64,000 nucleotides of DNA, taken from the NCBI RefSeq assembly GCF_023282985.1, contig NZ_JAGQDC010000011.1, positions 62,001-126,000 of the forward strand, in the 5' to 3' direction. Position 1 is the stretch's first letter. Every line of letters starts with the position of its first letter. The notes under the pieces were generated by a model. It was not told the DNA's origin, ran no database searches, and was given only the letters and a program-made list of their open reading frames with translations. The translations under genes were made by a program, and so were the position numbers. Below are positions 9,503 to 18,944 of this stretch, piece after piece. This DNA comes from Serratia silvae (GTDB taxonomy: Bacteria; Pseudomonadota; Gammaproteobacteria; Enterobacterales; Enterobacteriaceae).

Positions 9503-9558
9503 CTGTGTATAAACACATAACTGTGATTTCATACAGTATAAACTGGTTTTATATACAG
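9503..9558 (-). promoter_or_regulatory. Triple LexA (SOS) operator of recN
   Basis: Two sites match CTG-N10-CAG: 9543-9558 (CTGGTTTTATATACAG) and 9521-9536 (CTGTGATTTCATACAG). A third, weaker one, 9503-9518 (CTG ending CAT), lies next to the start codon. This is the known arrangement of E. coli recN and predicts tight SOS repression. Confidence 0.88.
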
Positions 9559-9578
9559 TAAAGCGGTTGACGCCATTT

Positions 9579-10457
9579 TTAGAATAATTTTTTTGACCAG
9601 CCCAGTTTGGTACTCAACGTGTTGAAATAGCTGTAATCCTTGGGGTGGATCAGGTTTAAGTGGAAGTCGCTGCGGCGGATCAGTACTTCTTCGCCTTCCT
9701 GGATAGGTAGGGCGATCTGGCTGTCGCAGCTGATTTCCAGATCGCTGCCGGTATGGGAAAATTTCAGGCGAATGGTGCTGTCGCCGTTGATCACCAGTGG
9801 CCGGGCGGAAAGCGTATGCGGGAACATCGGCACCAGCGCGATGGCTTCCAGTGACGGGGTCAAAATGGGCCCGCCTGCGGAAAGCGAGTAGGCGGTTGAA
9901 CCGGTTGGCGTGGCGATGATCAGGCCATCGGAACGCTGCGAGAAGGCGAAGCGATCGTCAATGTAGACTTCGAACTCGATCATATGCGCCACCTTGCCAG
10001 GGTGTAACACCACCTCGTTAATTGCGGTGCTGACGCGGCATTGCTGGTGCTCTTTATGGACGATGGTTTCCAACAGGAAGCGCTTCTCGTCGATATATTC
10101 CCCTTCCAGCACGTCCGATAACTGCTGGAGCGCGTTGTCAGGGTCGAGATCGGTCAGGAAGCCGAGATTGCCACGGTTAACCCCGATCACCTTGATGTCA
10201 TAACGCGCCAATACGCGTGCCGCGCCCAGCATATTGCCATCACCGCCCACCACGACCGCCAGATCGGCCCGTTGACCAATCTCCGCCAGGCTGCCGGTAT
10301 CTACGTCTTTCATGCCTAAATCGTGGGCAATCTGGCGTTCAAGGATCACCTTGTAGCCACGGGCAACCAACCATTCAAACAGCATCTCATGAGTAGCCAA
10401 TGCGGAAGGGTGACGCGGGTGCCCAACAATGCCAATACATGTAAATTTTTTCTTCAT
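9579..10457 (-). CDS. nadK: NAD kinase
   Basis: A 292-residue cytoplasmic kinase that phosphorylates NAD+ to NADP+. It has the GGDGNMLGA motif, the [14 protein letters not shown] segment and the C-terminal [19 protein letters not shown], nearly identical to E. coli NadK. The frame is open up to 10547, but the ATG at 10457 gives the family length and sets the gene outside the grpE promoter. It is divergent from grpE. Confidence 0.97.
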   Translation of the reverse strand: MKKKFTCIGIVGHPRHPSALATHEMLFEWLVARGYKVILERQIAHDLGMKDVDTGSLAEIGQRADLAVVVGGDGNMLGAARVLARYDIKVIGVNRGNLGFLTDLDPDNALQQLSDVLEGEYIDEKRFLLETIVHKEHQQCRVSTAINEVVLHPGKVAHMIEFEVYIDDRFAFSQRSDGLIIATPTGSTAYSLSAGGPILTPSLEAIALVPMFPHTLSARPLVINGDSTIRLKFSHTGSDLEISCDSQIALPIQEGEEVLIRRSDFHLNLIHPKDYSYFNTLSTKLGWSKKLF

Positions 10458-10511
10458 CGCTGCCATTTTCCTCACCAGGGACGGTTTATGCCCCACATTG
10501 TGACCGGTTGA

Positions 10512-10538
10512 CTTGAAACCCCGGTTTTGATCCCCATA
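10512..10538 (+). promoter_or_regulatory. Sigma-32 (heat shock) promoter of grpE
   Basis: CTTGAAA at 10512-10518 and CCCCATA at 10532-10538, separated by 13 bases, match the RpoH consensus CTTGAAA / CCCCAT almost perfectly. The start of grpE is 44 bases downstream. Confidence 0.88.
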
Positions 10539-10581
10539 ATAAGCCAAGTTGCGAGATTAATGCTAAAACGCGGAGATATTC

Positions 10582-11157
10582 ATGAGTAGTAAAGAACAGA
10601 AGACGCCAAACGAGCAAGCCTCGGAAGAAATGGAACAGCAAGCACAGCACGAGGAAGCCATGGCGGCAGGCGCCGATCTGCGCGATGATCGCATTGCCGA
10701 GTTGGAAGCCCAACTGGCTGAAGCTCAGCAACGCGAGCGTGATAGTGTGCTGCGTGCCAAAGCCGAAATGGAAAACGTTCGCCGCCGTAGCGAGCTGGAT
10801 GTCGAGAAGGCTCACAAATTCGCGCTGGAAAAATTCTCCGGTGATTTGCTGCCGGTGATCGACAACCTCGAGCGTGCACTGGATCTGGCGGACAAGAACA
10901 ACCCTGAACTGGTCGCGATGATCGAAGGGATTGAACTGACGCTGAAATCACTGCTGGACGCGGTACGCAAGTACGGCATCGAAGTGGTAGGCGAGCTCAA
11001 CGTGCCATTCAACCCGGACGTTCACCAGGCGATGAGCCTAATGGAATCAGCCGACCATCAGCCGAACCATGTGATGATGGTGATGCAGAAAGGCTACACG
11101 CTGAATGGCCGCCTGCTGCGCCCTGCGATGGTAGCGGTATCCAAAGCCAAGTCTTAA
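10582..11157 (+). CDS. grpE: Nucleotide exchange factor GrpE
   Basis: A 191-residue co-chaperone that releases ADP from DnaK. The N-terminal half is a long charged coiled coil ([20 protein letters not shown]) and the C-terminal part is the conserved beta domain ending [27 protein letters not shown]. Start and length agree with E. coli GrpE. A heat-shock promoter lies upstream and a clear terminator downstream, so it is a single-gene unit. Confidence 0.97.
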   Translation: MSSKEQKTPNEQASEEMEQQAQHEEAMAAGADLRDDRIAELEAQLAEAQQRERDSVLRAKAEMENVRRRSELDVEKAHKFALEKFSGDLLPVIDNLERALDLADKNNPELVAMIEGIELTLKSLLDAVRKYGIEVVGELNVPFNPDVHQAMSLMESADHQPNHVMMVMQKGYTLNGRLLRPAMVAVSKAKS

Positions 11158-11174
11158 TAAGACCTGCTGAGGAT

Positions 11175-11200
11175 AAAGGCACCCGCGCGGTGCCTTTTTT
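11175..11200 (+). terminator. grpE terminator
   Basis: AAAGGCACC (11175-11183) and GGTGCCTTT (11189-11197) form a 9-bp stem with loop CGCGC, followed by T residues. Confidence 0.88.
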
Positions 11201-11209
11201 GTGCCTGGA

Positions 11210-11893
11210 TCATTCCTGCGGCAGGTGCGGCACCCAGTCAATCGGTGCCAGGCCTTGTTGTTCCAGTAACTGATTGGTTTGCGAAAAGTGGTGGCAACCC
11301 AGGAAACCGCGATGGGCAGAAAGCGGGGAGGGATGCGGCGCTTTCAACACATGATGGCGCTGGCGATCGATAAAACTCCCTTTCTTTTGTGCGTGTGAAC
11401 CCCACAGCAGGAACACGACACCCTCGCGATTTTCGTTTAGCGCGGCAATGACCTTGTCGGTAAAGGTTTCCCAGCCCAGATTGGCGTGAGAATGCGCCCG
11501 GCCACCTTCAACGGTTAATACGGTATTGAGCAGCAGTACGCCTTGCTCGGCCCAGCTTTGCAGGCAGCCGTGTGTCGGGCGTTCAAAGCCGGGGATATCC
11601 GTCACCAGCTCTTTATACATATTGACCAGTGAAGGCGGCGCAGGGATGCCTGGGCGCACGGAAAACGACAGGCCATGGGCCTGGTTCGGGCCGTGATAGG
11701 GATCTTGCCCCAGGATCACCACTTTGACGTCCGCCAACTCAGTAAAGCGGAAAGCGTTAAACACATCTTTCTGCGGTGGATAAATGGTCTTACCAGCCTG
11801 ACGTTCGTTAGCAACAAAGGCGAGTGTATCCAGAAAGTAGGGTTGCTCTTTCTCTTTGCCAATGACGTCGTGCCAGGTGAGGGAGGTAGACAT
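11210..11893 (-). CDS. ung: Uracil-DNA glycosylase
   Basis: A 227-residue base-excision repair enzyme that removes uracil from DNA. Family motifs present are GQDPYHG (water-activating Asp), [12 protein letters not shown] and [13 protein letters not shown] (catalytic His loop). The ATG at 11891-11893 is preceded by GGAG at a good distance; a GTG two codons earlier is less likely. It converges with grpE. Confidence 0.97.
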   Translation of the reverse strand: MSTSLTWHDVIGKEKEQPYFLDTLAFVANERQAGKTIYPPQKDVFNAFRFTELADVKVVILGQDPYHGPNQAHGLSFSVRPGIPAPPSLVNMYKELVTDIPGFERPTHGCLQSWAEQGVLLLNTVLTVEGGRAHSHANLGWETFTDKVIAALNENREGVVFLLWGSHAQKKGSFIDRQRHHVLKAPHPSPLSAHRGFLGCHHFSQTNQLLEQQGLAPIDWVPHLPQE

Positions 11894-12049
11894 AAGCACT
11901 CTCCTTTGTTTTTGTTAGCAATTCATGGTGCATAGCTTACCGTTAACCTCTGCTCGGCGAAACCCGCTTTTTCAATGGGTATGGCGAGCGAGATATACAA
12001 ATATTTTTGAAAATTTACAAAAATAATTTTAACGAGCAAAAAGGTAAAA

Positions 12050-12144
12050 TTGATATAAAACATAAATTTGCCTCTGCCGCTCATTTCAGCACCCCGTAAA
12101 AATTGATTTTAGTCAAAGAATTGACCCGGTTTGACTGGTATACA
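12050..12144 (+). promoter_or_regulatory. grcA promoter with two FNR-type sites
   Basis: TTGATTTTAGTCAA at 12103-12116 is a near-consensus FNR site (TTGAT-N4-ATCAA). Exactly 53 bp upstream, at 12050, is a half-conserved site beginning TTGATATAAA. A -10 candidate TATACA lies at 12139-12144, which puts the proximal site about 41 bp ahead of the start point. E. coli yfiD has the same two-site layout (-40.5 and -93.5). The rest of the 11894-12241 gap is AT-rich and holds nothing else I can identify. Confidence 0.78.
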
Positions 12145-12241
12145 GAACAACAAGACAACATTGGTTTTACCAAATGGCCGGGAACCACAACCGAGTTTTC
12201 GGCGACGTAGAAATTTTTCTCCCTATTACGGAGGCAACAAA

Positions 12242-12625
12242 ATGATTACTGGTATTCAAATCACTAAAGCGAACAATCAAGCACTGGTGAACTCTTTCTG
12301 GCTGCTGGATGAAGAGAAATCAGAAGCGCGCTGTGTTTGTGCCAAAGCGGATTATGCGGAAGATCAGATCGTGCCTATTAGCGAACTGGGTCAGATCGAG
12401 TACCGCGAAGTGCCGATGGAAATGCAACCTACCGTGCGCGTAGAAGGTGGTCAGCACCTGAACGTGAACGTGCTGCGTCGTGAAACGCTGGAAGATGCGG
12501 TTAAGAACCCAGAAAAATACCCGCAGCTGACCATTCGTGTTTCTGGCTATGCGGTGCGTTTCAACTCACTGACGCCTGAACAACAGCGTGACGTTATCGC
12601 ACGTACCTTTACCGAAAGCCTGTAA
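12242..12625 (+). CDS. grcA: Autonomous glycyl radical cofactor GrcA (YfiD)
   Basis: A 127-residue spare part for pyruvate formate-lyase: it replaces the damaged glycyl-radical domain after oxygen exposure. The radical loop [12 protein letters not shown] near the C-terminus is intact, with Gly as radical site. The ATG at 12242 follows ACGGAGG-type Shine-Dalgarno sequence; the frame runs upstream to 12131 but that is leader. Upstream FNR sites predict induction at low oxygen. Confidence 0.96.
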   Translation: MITGIQITKANNQALVNSFWLLDEEKSEARCVCAKADYAEDQIVPISELGQIEYREVPMEMQPTVRVEGGQHLNVNVLRRETLEDAVKNPEKYPQLTIRVSGYAVRFNSLTPEQQRDVIARTFTESL

Positions 12626-12642
12626 TTTCCGGCAAGGTAAAC

Positions 12643-12668
12643 AAAAGGGAGCTTCGGCTCCCTTTTCT
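12643..12668 (+). terminator. grcA terminator
   Basis: AAAAGGGAGC (12643-12652), TTCG loop, GCTCCCTTTT (12657-12666): a 10-bp stem on a stable UUCG tetraloop. Confidence 0.9.
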
Positions 12669-12683
12669 ATTGCCGCTAAATGC

Positions 12684-12708
12684 AAAAACCGCCCAACAGG
12701 CGGTTTTT
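12684..12708. terminator. Terminator of srmB (bidirectional)
   Basis: AAAAACCGCC (12684-12693) and GGCGGTTTTT (12699-12708) pair around CAACA, with A and T tracts on the two sides. It can stop srmB transcripts from the right and back up the grcA terminator. Confidence 0.85.
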
Positions 12709-12725
12709 TAGCAACATACGGCTGA

Positions 12726-14039
12726 TTATGCCTCTGGCTTGGCTTTTGGCTGACGGCGCTTACCGACGTTTTTCGCGTCGCGATGGCGTACCTTCACCTT
12801 GGCCTTTTCTTTGTTCTTCAGCTTGTCTTCGACGCGCTTGGCCAGCACTTTCTTCGAAGGTTTACCGTTGCTTTTCTCGCTTGGAACCTTAGTGGTTGGA
12901 CGCAGTTCGTCGATCACGCGGGCTTTCAATGGCTCATTGAGGTAACGCCCCACTTTGCCCAGCAGCAGATGGTCATGCGCCTCTACCAGCGAAATGGCGG
13001 TGCCTTTACGCCCGGCACGGCCTGTACGGCCAATACGGTGCAGATAGGTATCGGCAGTGCGTGGCATATCGAAGTTGAACACGTGGGTGATATCCAGGAT
13101 ATCCAGCCCGCGCGCCGCAACGTCGGTGGCGACCAGCACGTTGACGCGGCCATCCATCATGCGTTTTACCGCTTCGTTACGTTTGGCTTGCACCATTTCC
13201 CCTTCGAGATAGCAGGTATTGATGCCCGCTTCACGCAGCCAGGTGGCCAGCTCATGCACGCGCTCACGCTTACGCACAAAGATCACGGATTTCTGCACGT
13301 CCGGCTGTTGCAGCAGATGCACCAGCAGGGCGGTTTTATGCTTCACGTCATCGGCGCGGTAATACCATTGCAGGATCTTTTTACGTTCGCGACGGGACGG
13401 ATCGGCTTCAACCTCAACCGGTTCCTTCAGGATGCGCTCGGCGAACTCGCGGATGGCTTCGCCTTCCAGCGTTGCGGAAAACAGCAACGTCTGGGTTCGC
13501 CAGCGGGTTTCGGCTGAGATGGTTTCGATGTCTTGCGCAAAGCCCATATCGAGCATGCGGTCGGCTTCGTCCAGGATCAGCGTTTCTACCGCGCGGCAGT
13601 CAAAGTTTTCTTCTTTGATGTATTGCAGCAGGCGGCCGGTGGTGGCAACTACCACGTCCTGGTTTTCACTAAAGACTTCGGCGTGGTTCATATACGCCAC
13701 GCCGCCAGTGATGGTGGCGATGTCCAGCGAGGTATGCGCAGCCAATTCACGAGCCTGATCGGCCACCTGCATTGCCAGCTCACGCGTCGGGGTCAAGATC
13801 AGTACGCGTAGTGGGCCAGACTTCTTACGTGGGAAATCCAGCAGATGTTGCAGAACCGGCAGCAAGAATGCGGCGGTTTTGCCCGTGCCGGTCGGCGCCG
13901 AACCTAATACGTCGCGCCCGTCCATGGCTGGCGGGATCGCCTCGGCCTGGATAGCGGTGGGGCGATCGTAGCCTTTATCACGCAAAGCGAGGATCAGGCG
14001 CTCATCGAGTTCGAGTTCGGAAAAATTGGTTGCTGTCAT
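12726..14039 (-). CDS. srmB: ATP-dependent RNA helicase SrmB
   Basis: A 437-residue DEAD-box helicase that assists early 50S ribosome assembly. The sequence shows the Q-motif region YDRPTAIQAEAIP, Walker A APTGTGKTAAFLL, DEAD in LDEADRMLD, SAT in LLFSATLEG, and the C-terminal HRIGRTGRAG. A lysine-rich tail (from about residue 385) follows the helicase core, as in E. coli SrmB. Transcribed away from trmN6. Confidence 0.97.
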   Translation of the reverse strand: MTATNFSELELDERLILALRDKGYDRPTAIQAEAIPPAMDGRDVLGSAPTGTGKTAAFLLPVLQHLLDFPRKKSGPLRVLILTPTRELAMQVADQARELAAHTSLDIATITGGVAYMNHAEVFSENQDVVVATTGRLLQYIKEENFDCRAVETLILDEADRMLDMGFAQDIETISAETRWRTQTLLFSATLEGEAIREFAERILKEPVEVEADPSRRERKKILQWYYRADDVKHKTALLVHLLQQPDVQKSVIFVRKRERVHELATWLREAGINTCYLEGEMVQAKRNEAVKRMMDGRVNVLVATDVAARGLDILDITHVFNFDMPRTADTYLHRIGRTGRAGRKGTAISLVEAHDHLLLGKVGRYLNEPLKARVIDELRPTTKVPSEKSNGKPSKKVLAKRVEDKLKNKEKAKVKVRHRDAKNVGKRRQPKAKPEA

Positions 14040-14159
14040 TATCTACCTCTACTTGGGGCGCCGATTATAGACGGGATGGCCGCAGGGTTCACCCTTTTTA
14101 ACTTTTACCCTAAATCAGATTGTCTTATGCTACGCCAGTTTTGTCTGCTGGTGGCCATT

Positions 14160-14906
14160 GTGAGTAATCAAATTAAAACTAAATCGACCCCGCGGCGCGG
14201 CGGTTTTACCTTTAAGCAGTTTTTTGTCGCCCACGATCGTTGCGCGATGAAGGTGGGTACCGATGCGGTATTGCTCGGTGCCTGGACTGCCGTGGATAAT
14301 GTGCGGCGGGTGCTGGATATTGGCTGCGGCAGTGGGCTGATTGCCCTGATGTTGGCGCAACGAACGGCCAGCGGGGTCACCATTGATGCGGTTGAGCTGG
14401 ATAACGCTGCTGCCTTGCAGGCGCGTGATAACGTGTTGGAGTCACCTTGGCCGCAGAAGATCCAGGTGCACAGCCAGGATATTCATCATTTTGCCCAACG
14501 GCATGCCCATTGTTACGATCTGATCGTCAGTAACCCACCGTATTTTGAGCCTTCTGTTGCCTGTCGCGATCTGGCCCGCACCAACGCCCGCTATACGGAA
14601 ACCCTGACTCACGACGCTTTGCTGGATAGCGCTGAACGGCTGATAACGGCGGAGGGCCATTTCTGCGTGGTGCTGCCTTATGAGATTGGCGAAGCTTTTC
14701 AAGTGAATGCCCACCAACGTGGCTGGCACACCGCACAGCGGCTGAACATCAGTGACCGGGCCGATACGCCAAAGCACCGCATGATGCTGGCATTAGCACG
14801 TAAACCGGGGGCGAAAGAGGAAGCGGAGTTGGCAATAAAACTGGCGGATGGCAGCTACACCCCCGACTTCCGCCAGTTGATTACCGATTTCTATCTGAAC
14901 TACTGA
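14160..14906 (+). CDS. trmN6: tRNA1(Val) adenine-N6 methyltransferase TrmN6 (YfiC)
   Basis: A SAM-dependent methyltransferase that makes m6A37 in tRNA1(Val). It has the SAM site LDIGCGSGLIALMLAQR and the catalytic NPPY motif (SNPPYFEP). The frame is open from 14076; ATG at 14127 is possible, but GTG at 14160 gives MSNQIKTKSTPRRGGFTFKQ, which lines up with the E. coli N-terminus and a length of 248 residues. I chose the GTG on homology; no strong ribosome site decides it. Ends 4 bases from the end of nadB, which converges. Confidence 0.92.
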   Translation: MSNQIKTKSTPRRGGFTFKQFFVAHDRCAMKVGTDAVLLGAWTAVDNVRRVLDIGCGSGLIALMLAQRTASGVTIDAVELDNAAALQARDNVLESPWPQKIQVHSQDIHHFAQRHAHCYDLIVSNPPYFEPSVACRDLARTNARYTETLTHDALLDSAERLITAEGHFCVVLPYEIGEAFQVNAHQRGWHTAQRLNISDRADTPKHRMMLALARKPGAKEEAELAIKLADGSYTPDFRQLITDFYLNY

Positions 14907-14910
14907 AGCC

Positions 14911-16548
14911 TCAGGGTTGCAGAATAGTGGGTTTTGGCTCTGACAACATAGCCGGGTAATCCAGCGTGTAATGCAGCCCACGGCTTTCCTTGCGCTCCAT
15001 TGCGCTACGCACAATCAGTTCCGCCACCTGCACCAGATTACGTAGCTCTAGCAGGTTGTTGGAGATGCGGAAATTGGCGTAATACTCGTCGATCTCCTGC
15101 TGTAAGGTATTGATGCGGCGTAGCGCTCGCTCCAGCCGTTTGGTGGTGCGCACGATCCCGACGTAGTCCCACATAAACAACCGCAGTTCGTGCCAGTTGT
15201 GCTGGATCACCACGCGTTCATCCGAGTCATCCACCCGGCTTTCATCCCACAGCGGTAACTGTTTGGCCAGCTTGATAGCGGGCAAACGCGTCAGAATATC
15301 TTCAGCGGCGGACCAGCCATAAACCAGGCATTCCAGCAGCGAGTTGGATGCCATGCGGTTGGCCCCGTGCAGGCCGGTATAGCTTACTTCGCCAATCGCA
15401 TACAGGCCGTCTAGATCGGTACGGCCATGCTGATCCACCATCACGCCGCCACAGGTATAATGCGCCGCAGGGACGATTGGGATCGGCTGCTGCGTCAGGT
15501 CAAAGCCCAGCGTCATCAACTTTTCGTGGATCATCGGGAAGTGCTGGGTGATGAATTCCGCCGGTTTGTGGCTGATATCCAGATACATACAGTCGGCACC
15601 CAGGCGTTTCATCTCATGGTCAATCGCGCGGGCAACGATATCGCGCGGTGCCAGTTCGCCACGGGGATCAAAGTCTGGCATAAAGCGACTGCCGTCTGGG
15701 CGTTTCAGGTGGGCACCTTCACCGCGCAGCGCTTCGGTCAACAGGAAGTTACGTGCCTGCGGGTGGAACAGGCAGGTTGGATGGAACTGGTTGAACTCCA
15801 GGTTGGCCACCCGGCACCCGGCGCGCCAGGCCATGGCGATGCCATCGCCCGAAGAGATATCCGGGTTGGTGGTATATTGATAAACCTTGGCTGCACCGCC
15901 GGTGGCTAATACCACGGTTTTGGCACGGTAGGTTTCCACCTGCTCCCGCTCACGGTTCCAGACGTAAGCACCCACTACGCGCTTGGTGCCTGGCAAGCCG
16001 ATCTTGTTGGAGGTGATCAGATCGACCGCATTGCGTCGTTCCATCACGCAAATATTGGGGTGAGCGCTTGCTTTCGCTACCAGGGTAGTCTCTACTTCTT
16101 TGCCGGTGGCGTCGGCGGCGTGCAGGATGCGCCGATGGCTGTGTCCTCCTTCCCGCGTCAGGTGATAGCGTTCTTCACCTTGGGAATTGGTTTCGGTGTC
16201 GAACAGCACGCCCTGATCGATCAACCACTGTACGCAGTGGCGCGCATTGCTGGCAATAAACTCGACGGTGTCTTTATCACACAGGCCGGCTCCGGCGATC
16301 AGCGTGTCATCAACGTGTGAGGCGATGCTGTCCGTTTCATCAAACACCGCGGCGATCCCGCCTTGGGCATAAAAGGTGGCGCCTTCATTGAGCGGACCTT
16401 TGCTGAGTACAGTAACCTTGCAATGTTGCGCTAATCGCAACGCCAGGGAGAGGCCAGCAGCACCGCTGCCGACGATCAATACATCGCTAACATGTTCAGA
16501 TGATGGTTGCATAACGTTAGATGAGTGCGGAAGAAGAGTGAAATTCAT
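14911..16548 (-). CDS. nadB: L-aspartate oxidase
   Basis: A 545-residue FAD enzyme that oxidises L-aspartate to iminoaspartate, the first step of de novo NAD synthesis. It shows the FAD motif [31 protein letters not shown] and the [13 protein letters not shown] active-site segment. The ATG at 16548 gives a slightly longer N-terminus than E. coli; an internal ATG (codon 13, 16512) would match the E. coli length but has no visible ribosome site. Divergent from rpoE, as in E. coli. Confidence 0.96.
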   Translation of the reverse strand: MNFTLLPHSSNVMQPSSEHVSDVLIVGSGAAGLSLALRLAQHCKVTVLSKGPLNEGATFYAQGGIAAVFDETDSIASHVDDTLIAGAGLCDKDTVEFIASNARHCVQWLIDQGVLFDTETNSQGEERYHLTREGGHSHRRILHAADATGKEVETTLVAKASAHPNICVMERRNAVDLITSNKIGLPGTKRVVGAYVWNREREQVETYRAKTVVLATGGAAKVYQYTTNPDISSGDGIAMAWRAGCRVANLEFNQFHPTCLFHPQARNFLLTEALRGEGAHLKRPDGSRFMPDFDPRGELAPRDIVARAIDHEMKRLGADCMYLDISHKPAEFITQHFPMIHEKLMTLGFDLTQQPIPIVPAAHYTCGGVMVDQHGRTDLDGLYAIGEVSYTGLHGANRMASNSLLECLVYGWSAAEDILTRLPAIKLAKQLPLWDESRVDDSDERVVIQHNWHELRLFMWDYVGIVRTTKRLERALRRINTLQQEIDEYYANFRISNNLLELRNLVQVAELIVRSAMERKESRGLHYTLDYPAMLSEPKPTILQP

Positions 16549-16614
16549 GTTAGCCTACTTATCCGGGCAAAAGCCACGGACAAGGTGACATCAACAAAAA
16601 AACAATGGCGATAT

Positions 16615-16642
16615 GGAACTTAGCGTTCCGTATGAACTCCAA
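16615..16642 (+). promoter_or_regulatory. Sigma-E autoregulatory promoter of rpoE
   Basis: GGAACTT at 16615-16621 and TCCAA at 16638-16642 with a 16-base spacer match the RpoE consensus (GGAACTT / TCTAA-type). It corresponds to the E. coli rpoE P2 promoter. The predicted start is near 16649. Confidence 0.85.
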
Positions 16643-16669
16643 GCGAGTGCTTGCTCAGGAAAATAATGT

Positions 16670-16729
16670 ATGGCTGGCGGTACAATTTCACGCGTGGAGA
16701 TAGATTTGGGGAGAATTTACCTCGGATGA
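16670..16729 (+). CDS. rseD: Short leader ORF coupled to rpoE (RseD-like)
   Basis: A 19-codon frame, ATG at 16670 to TGA at 16727-16729, overlaps the rpoE start as ATGA. It ends LGRIYLG; E. coli RseD, the rpoE leader peptide, ends in nearly the same residues. AGGA at 16657-16660 is a suitable ribosome site. It is shorter than E. coli RseD because a stop at 16664 closes the frame upstream. The role, setting rpoE translation by coupling, is inferred from E. coli. Confidence 0.55.
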   Translation: MAGGTISRVEIDLGRIYLG

Positions 16730-17301
16730 GCGAGCAGTTAACGGATCAGGTTCTGGTTGAACGGGTTCAGAAGGGCGATCAGAAATCGTTTAACTTACTG
16801 GTAATTCGTTACCAGCATAAAGTGGCGAGTCTCGTTTCGCGTTACGTACCACAGGGCGACGTGCCGGATGTGGTGCAGGAGTCGTTTATTAAAGCTTATC
16901 GCGCACTGGAGTCATTCCGTGGCGATAGCGCCTTTTACACCTGGTTGTATCGAATTGCTGTCAATACAGCAAAAAATTATCTGGTTGCTCAGGGGCGGCG
17001 CCCACCATCAAGCGATGTGGATGCCAATGATGCCGAAAATTACGAAAGTGCGGGTGCACTAAAAGAAATTTCGAACCCTGAGAACTTAATGTTGTCAGAA
17101 GAGCTGAGACAGATAGTTTTCCATACCATTGAGTCACTCCCAGAGGATCTTCGCATGGCGATTACCCTGCGGGAGTTGGATGGTCTAAGCTACGAAGAGA
17201 TAGCCGCCATCATGGATTGCCCGGTCGGAACCGTACGTTCACGTATTTTCCGTGCTCGGGAGGCTATCGATAATAAAGTTCAACCGCTGATCCAACGTTA
17301 G
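16726..17301 (+). CDS. rpoE: RNA polymerase sigma factor RpoE (sigma-E)
   Basis: A 191-residue ECF sigma factor for envelope stress genes. Region 2 (FKAYR/DVVQESFIKAYRALESF and FYTWLYRIAVNTAKNYL) and region 4 (LRELDGLSYEEIAAIMDCPVGTVRSRIFRARE) are nearly identical to E. coli. The frame is open to 16651, but ATG at 16726 gives the conserved MSEQLTDQVLVERVQKGD. Held by RseA at the membrane until DegS and RseP cleave RseA. First gene of rpoE-rseA-rseB-rseC with its own sigma-E promoter. Confidence 0.98.
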   Translation: MSEQLTDQVLVERVQKGDQKSFNLLVIRYQHKVASLVSRYVPQGDVPDVVQESFIKAYRALESFRGDSAFYTWLYRIAVNTAKNYLVAQGRRPPSSDVDANDAENYESAGALKEISNPENLMLSEELRQIVFHTIESLPEDLRMAITLRELDGLSYEEIAAIMDCPVGTVRSRIFRAREAIDNKVQPLIQR

Positions 17302-17331
17302 CGATAGCGGACACTGGAAGGGTACTTAGGC

Positions 17332-17985
17332 ATGCAGAAAGAAAAGCTTTCCGCTCTGATGGATGGTGAAATGCTCGACAATGAGCTGCTGAGTTCATTG
17401 AGTAAAGATCGGGCGCTTCAACAAAGCTGGCAGAGCTATCACCTAATCCGTGACACGTTACGGGGTGATATCGGGCAAGTCATGCATTTCGATATCGCAG
17501 ACCGTGTTGCTGCCGCATTGGAAAAAGAGCCCGCTCGTCTGGTTCCTTCGGCAATCCCTGAATCTCAACCGCAACCTCACACCTGGGGTAAACTGCCGTT
17601 CTGGCACAAGGTTCGTCCTTGGGCTAGTCAGCTAACTCAAGTCGGCGTTGCCGCTTGTGTCTCTCTGGCAGTGATCGTGGGTGTGCAACAGTACAATCAG
17701 CCAACTGCCCAATCAGGCGCGGCTGATACACCAGCGTTCAATACGTTACCAATCATGGGGCAAGCTTCCCCGGTCAGCCTGGGTGTCCCGGCAGACAGTT
17801 TCTCAACTGGCAGCGGTCAACAGCAGCAGGTGCAGGAACAGCGTAAGCGTATCAATGCCATGCTGCAGGATTATGAGTTGCAACGCCGTTTGCACTCTGA
17901 TCGGCTGCAACTTGAACAAAGCAGGCCACAGCAGGCGGCAGTTCAGGTTCCTGGAACTCAGTCTTTAGGAATGCAACAGCAGTAA
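17332..17985 (+). CDS. rseA: Anti-sigma-E factor RseA
   Basis: A 217-residue inner-membrane protein. The N-terminal cytoplasmic domain (residues 1-100, MQKEKLSALMDGEMLDNEL) binds sigma-E; one membrane segment lies at about 101-119 (LTQVGVAACVSLAVIVGV); the periplasmic part is glutamine-rich and carries the protease-regulated region. Stop and rseB start overlap as TAATG. Confidence 0.96.
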   Translation: MQKEKLSALMDGEMLDNELLSSLSKDRALQQSWQSYHLIRDTLRGDIGQVMHFDIADRVAAALEKEPARLVPSAIPESQPQPHTWGKLPFWHKVRPWASQLTQVGVAACVSLAVIVGVQQYNQPTAQSGAADTPAFNTLPIMGQASPVSLGVPADSFSTGSGQQQQVQEQRKRINAMLQDYELQRRLHSDRLQLEQSRPQQAAVQVPGTQSLGMQQQ

Positions 17986-18944
17986 TGAAGCAAATCTGGT
18001 TTTCCGTTTGTCTTTTAACGGGCAGCCTGCTCAATTCAAATATCGCCTCGGCGCAGCAACCTGCGTCCGGGGCGTTATTGCAACAAATGAGCAGTGCCAG
18101 CCGTTCACTTAGCTATGAACTCGCCTATATCAGCATCAGCAAGCAGGGGATAGAGTCGTTACGCTATCGCCATGCAGTGATCGATAAACAGCCCCTTGGG
18201 CAGTTGATGCATATGGACGGCCCTCGTCGGGAAGTGCTGCAACGTGGTGGTGGGATCAGCTATTTTGAGCCTGGTCTGGAACCGTTTACGCTGTCTGGCG
18301 ATCATATCGTCGACGCCTTACCCGCCATCGTGTTTGCCGACTTCGGCTATCTGGCGAAATACTACGACTTCATCTCAGTTGGCCGCACCCGCATTTCCGA
18401 TCGGCCTTGTGACGTCTACCGCGTCGTGGCCCGTGACGGTTCCCGTTACAGCTACGTGGTCTGGATGGATATGGAGACCAAGTTGCCGCTGCGGGTCGAT
18501 CTGCTCGATCGCGATGGCGAAACGCTGGAACAGTATCGGGTCATCTCGGTCGTGGTGGGCGATCAGGTGAAAAGCGTCATGCAACCTTTGCTCACGGCCA
18601 ATCTGCCGCCGCTATTAACCTTACCCGCTGCTGAAGACGTTAAGCTGGCCTGGAATGCCGGTTGGTTGCCCGCAGGCGTTAACGAGGTGGCGCGTAATCG
18701 CCGCAAGTTACCGAATGTGGCGGTGCCGGTTGAATCGCGGCTTTATAGCGATGGTCTGTTTAGCTTCTCGGTTAATATCAGCCCTTCGGGCAGTAATGCC
18801 AGCCAACAGTTTTATCGTCAGGGCCGCCGCACCATCCAAGCCGAAATTCGTAATGGCAATGAAATTACCGTGGTTGGGGAATTACCTCCTTCAACGGCGA
18901 AACGCATTGCCGACAGCATTACTTTCAAGGTAACGCCGAAATGA
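17985..18944 (+). CDS. rseB: Sigma-E regulatory protein RseB
   Basis: A 319-residue periplasmic protein with a signal peptide (to about the ASAQQP site near residue 25). It has two MucB/RseB domains: the N-terminal LolA-like fold that senses lipopolysaccharide or lipoprotein and the C-terminal domain (from about 205) that binds RseA and shields it from DegS. Overlaps rseA by one base and rseC by four. Confidence 0.96.
   Translation: MKQIWFSVCLLTGSLLNSNIASAQQPASGALLQQMSSASRSLSYELAYISISKQGIESLRYRHAVIDKQPLGQLMHMDGPRREVLQRGGGISYFEPGLEPFTLSGDHIVDALPAIVFADFGYLAKYYDFISVGRTRISDRPCDVYRVVARDGSRYSYVVWMDMETKLPLRVDLLDRDGETLEQYRVISVVVGDQVKSVMQPLLTANLPPLLTLPAAEDVKLAWNAGWLPAGVNEVARNRRKLPNVAVPVESRLYSDGLFSFSVNISPSGSNASQQFYRQGRRTIQAEIRNGNEITVVGELPPSTAKRIADSITFKVTPK

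Noticed and set aside
16605-16703. A 32-codon ORF (MAIWNLAFR...) upstream of rpoE as the leader peptide
   Set aside because: No ribosome site, its start lies before the sigma-E promoter start point, and it does not overlap the rpoE start. The frame ending LGRIYLG fits RseD better.
16651-16725. In-frame N-terminal extension of rpoE
   Set aside because: RpoE is strongly conserved from MSEQLTDQ; upstream in-frame sequence has no family similarity and overlaps the leader ORF.
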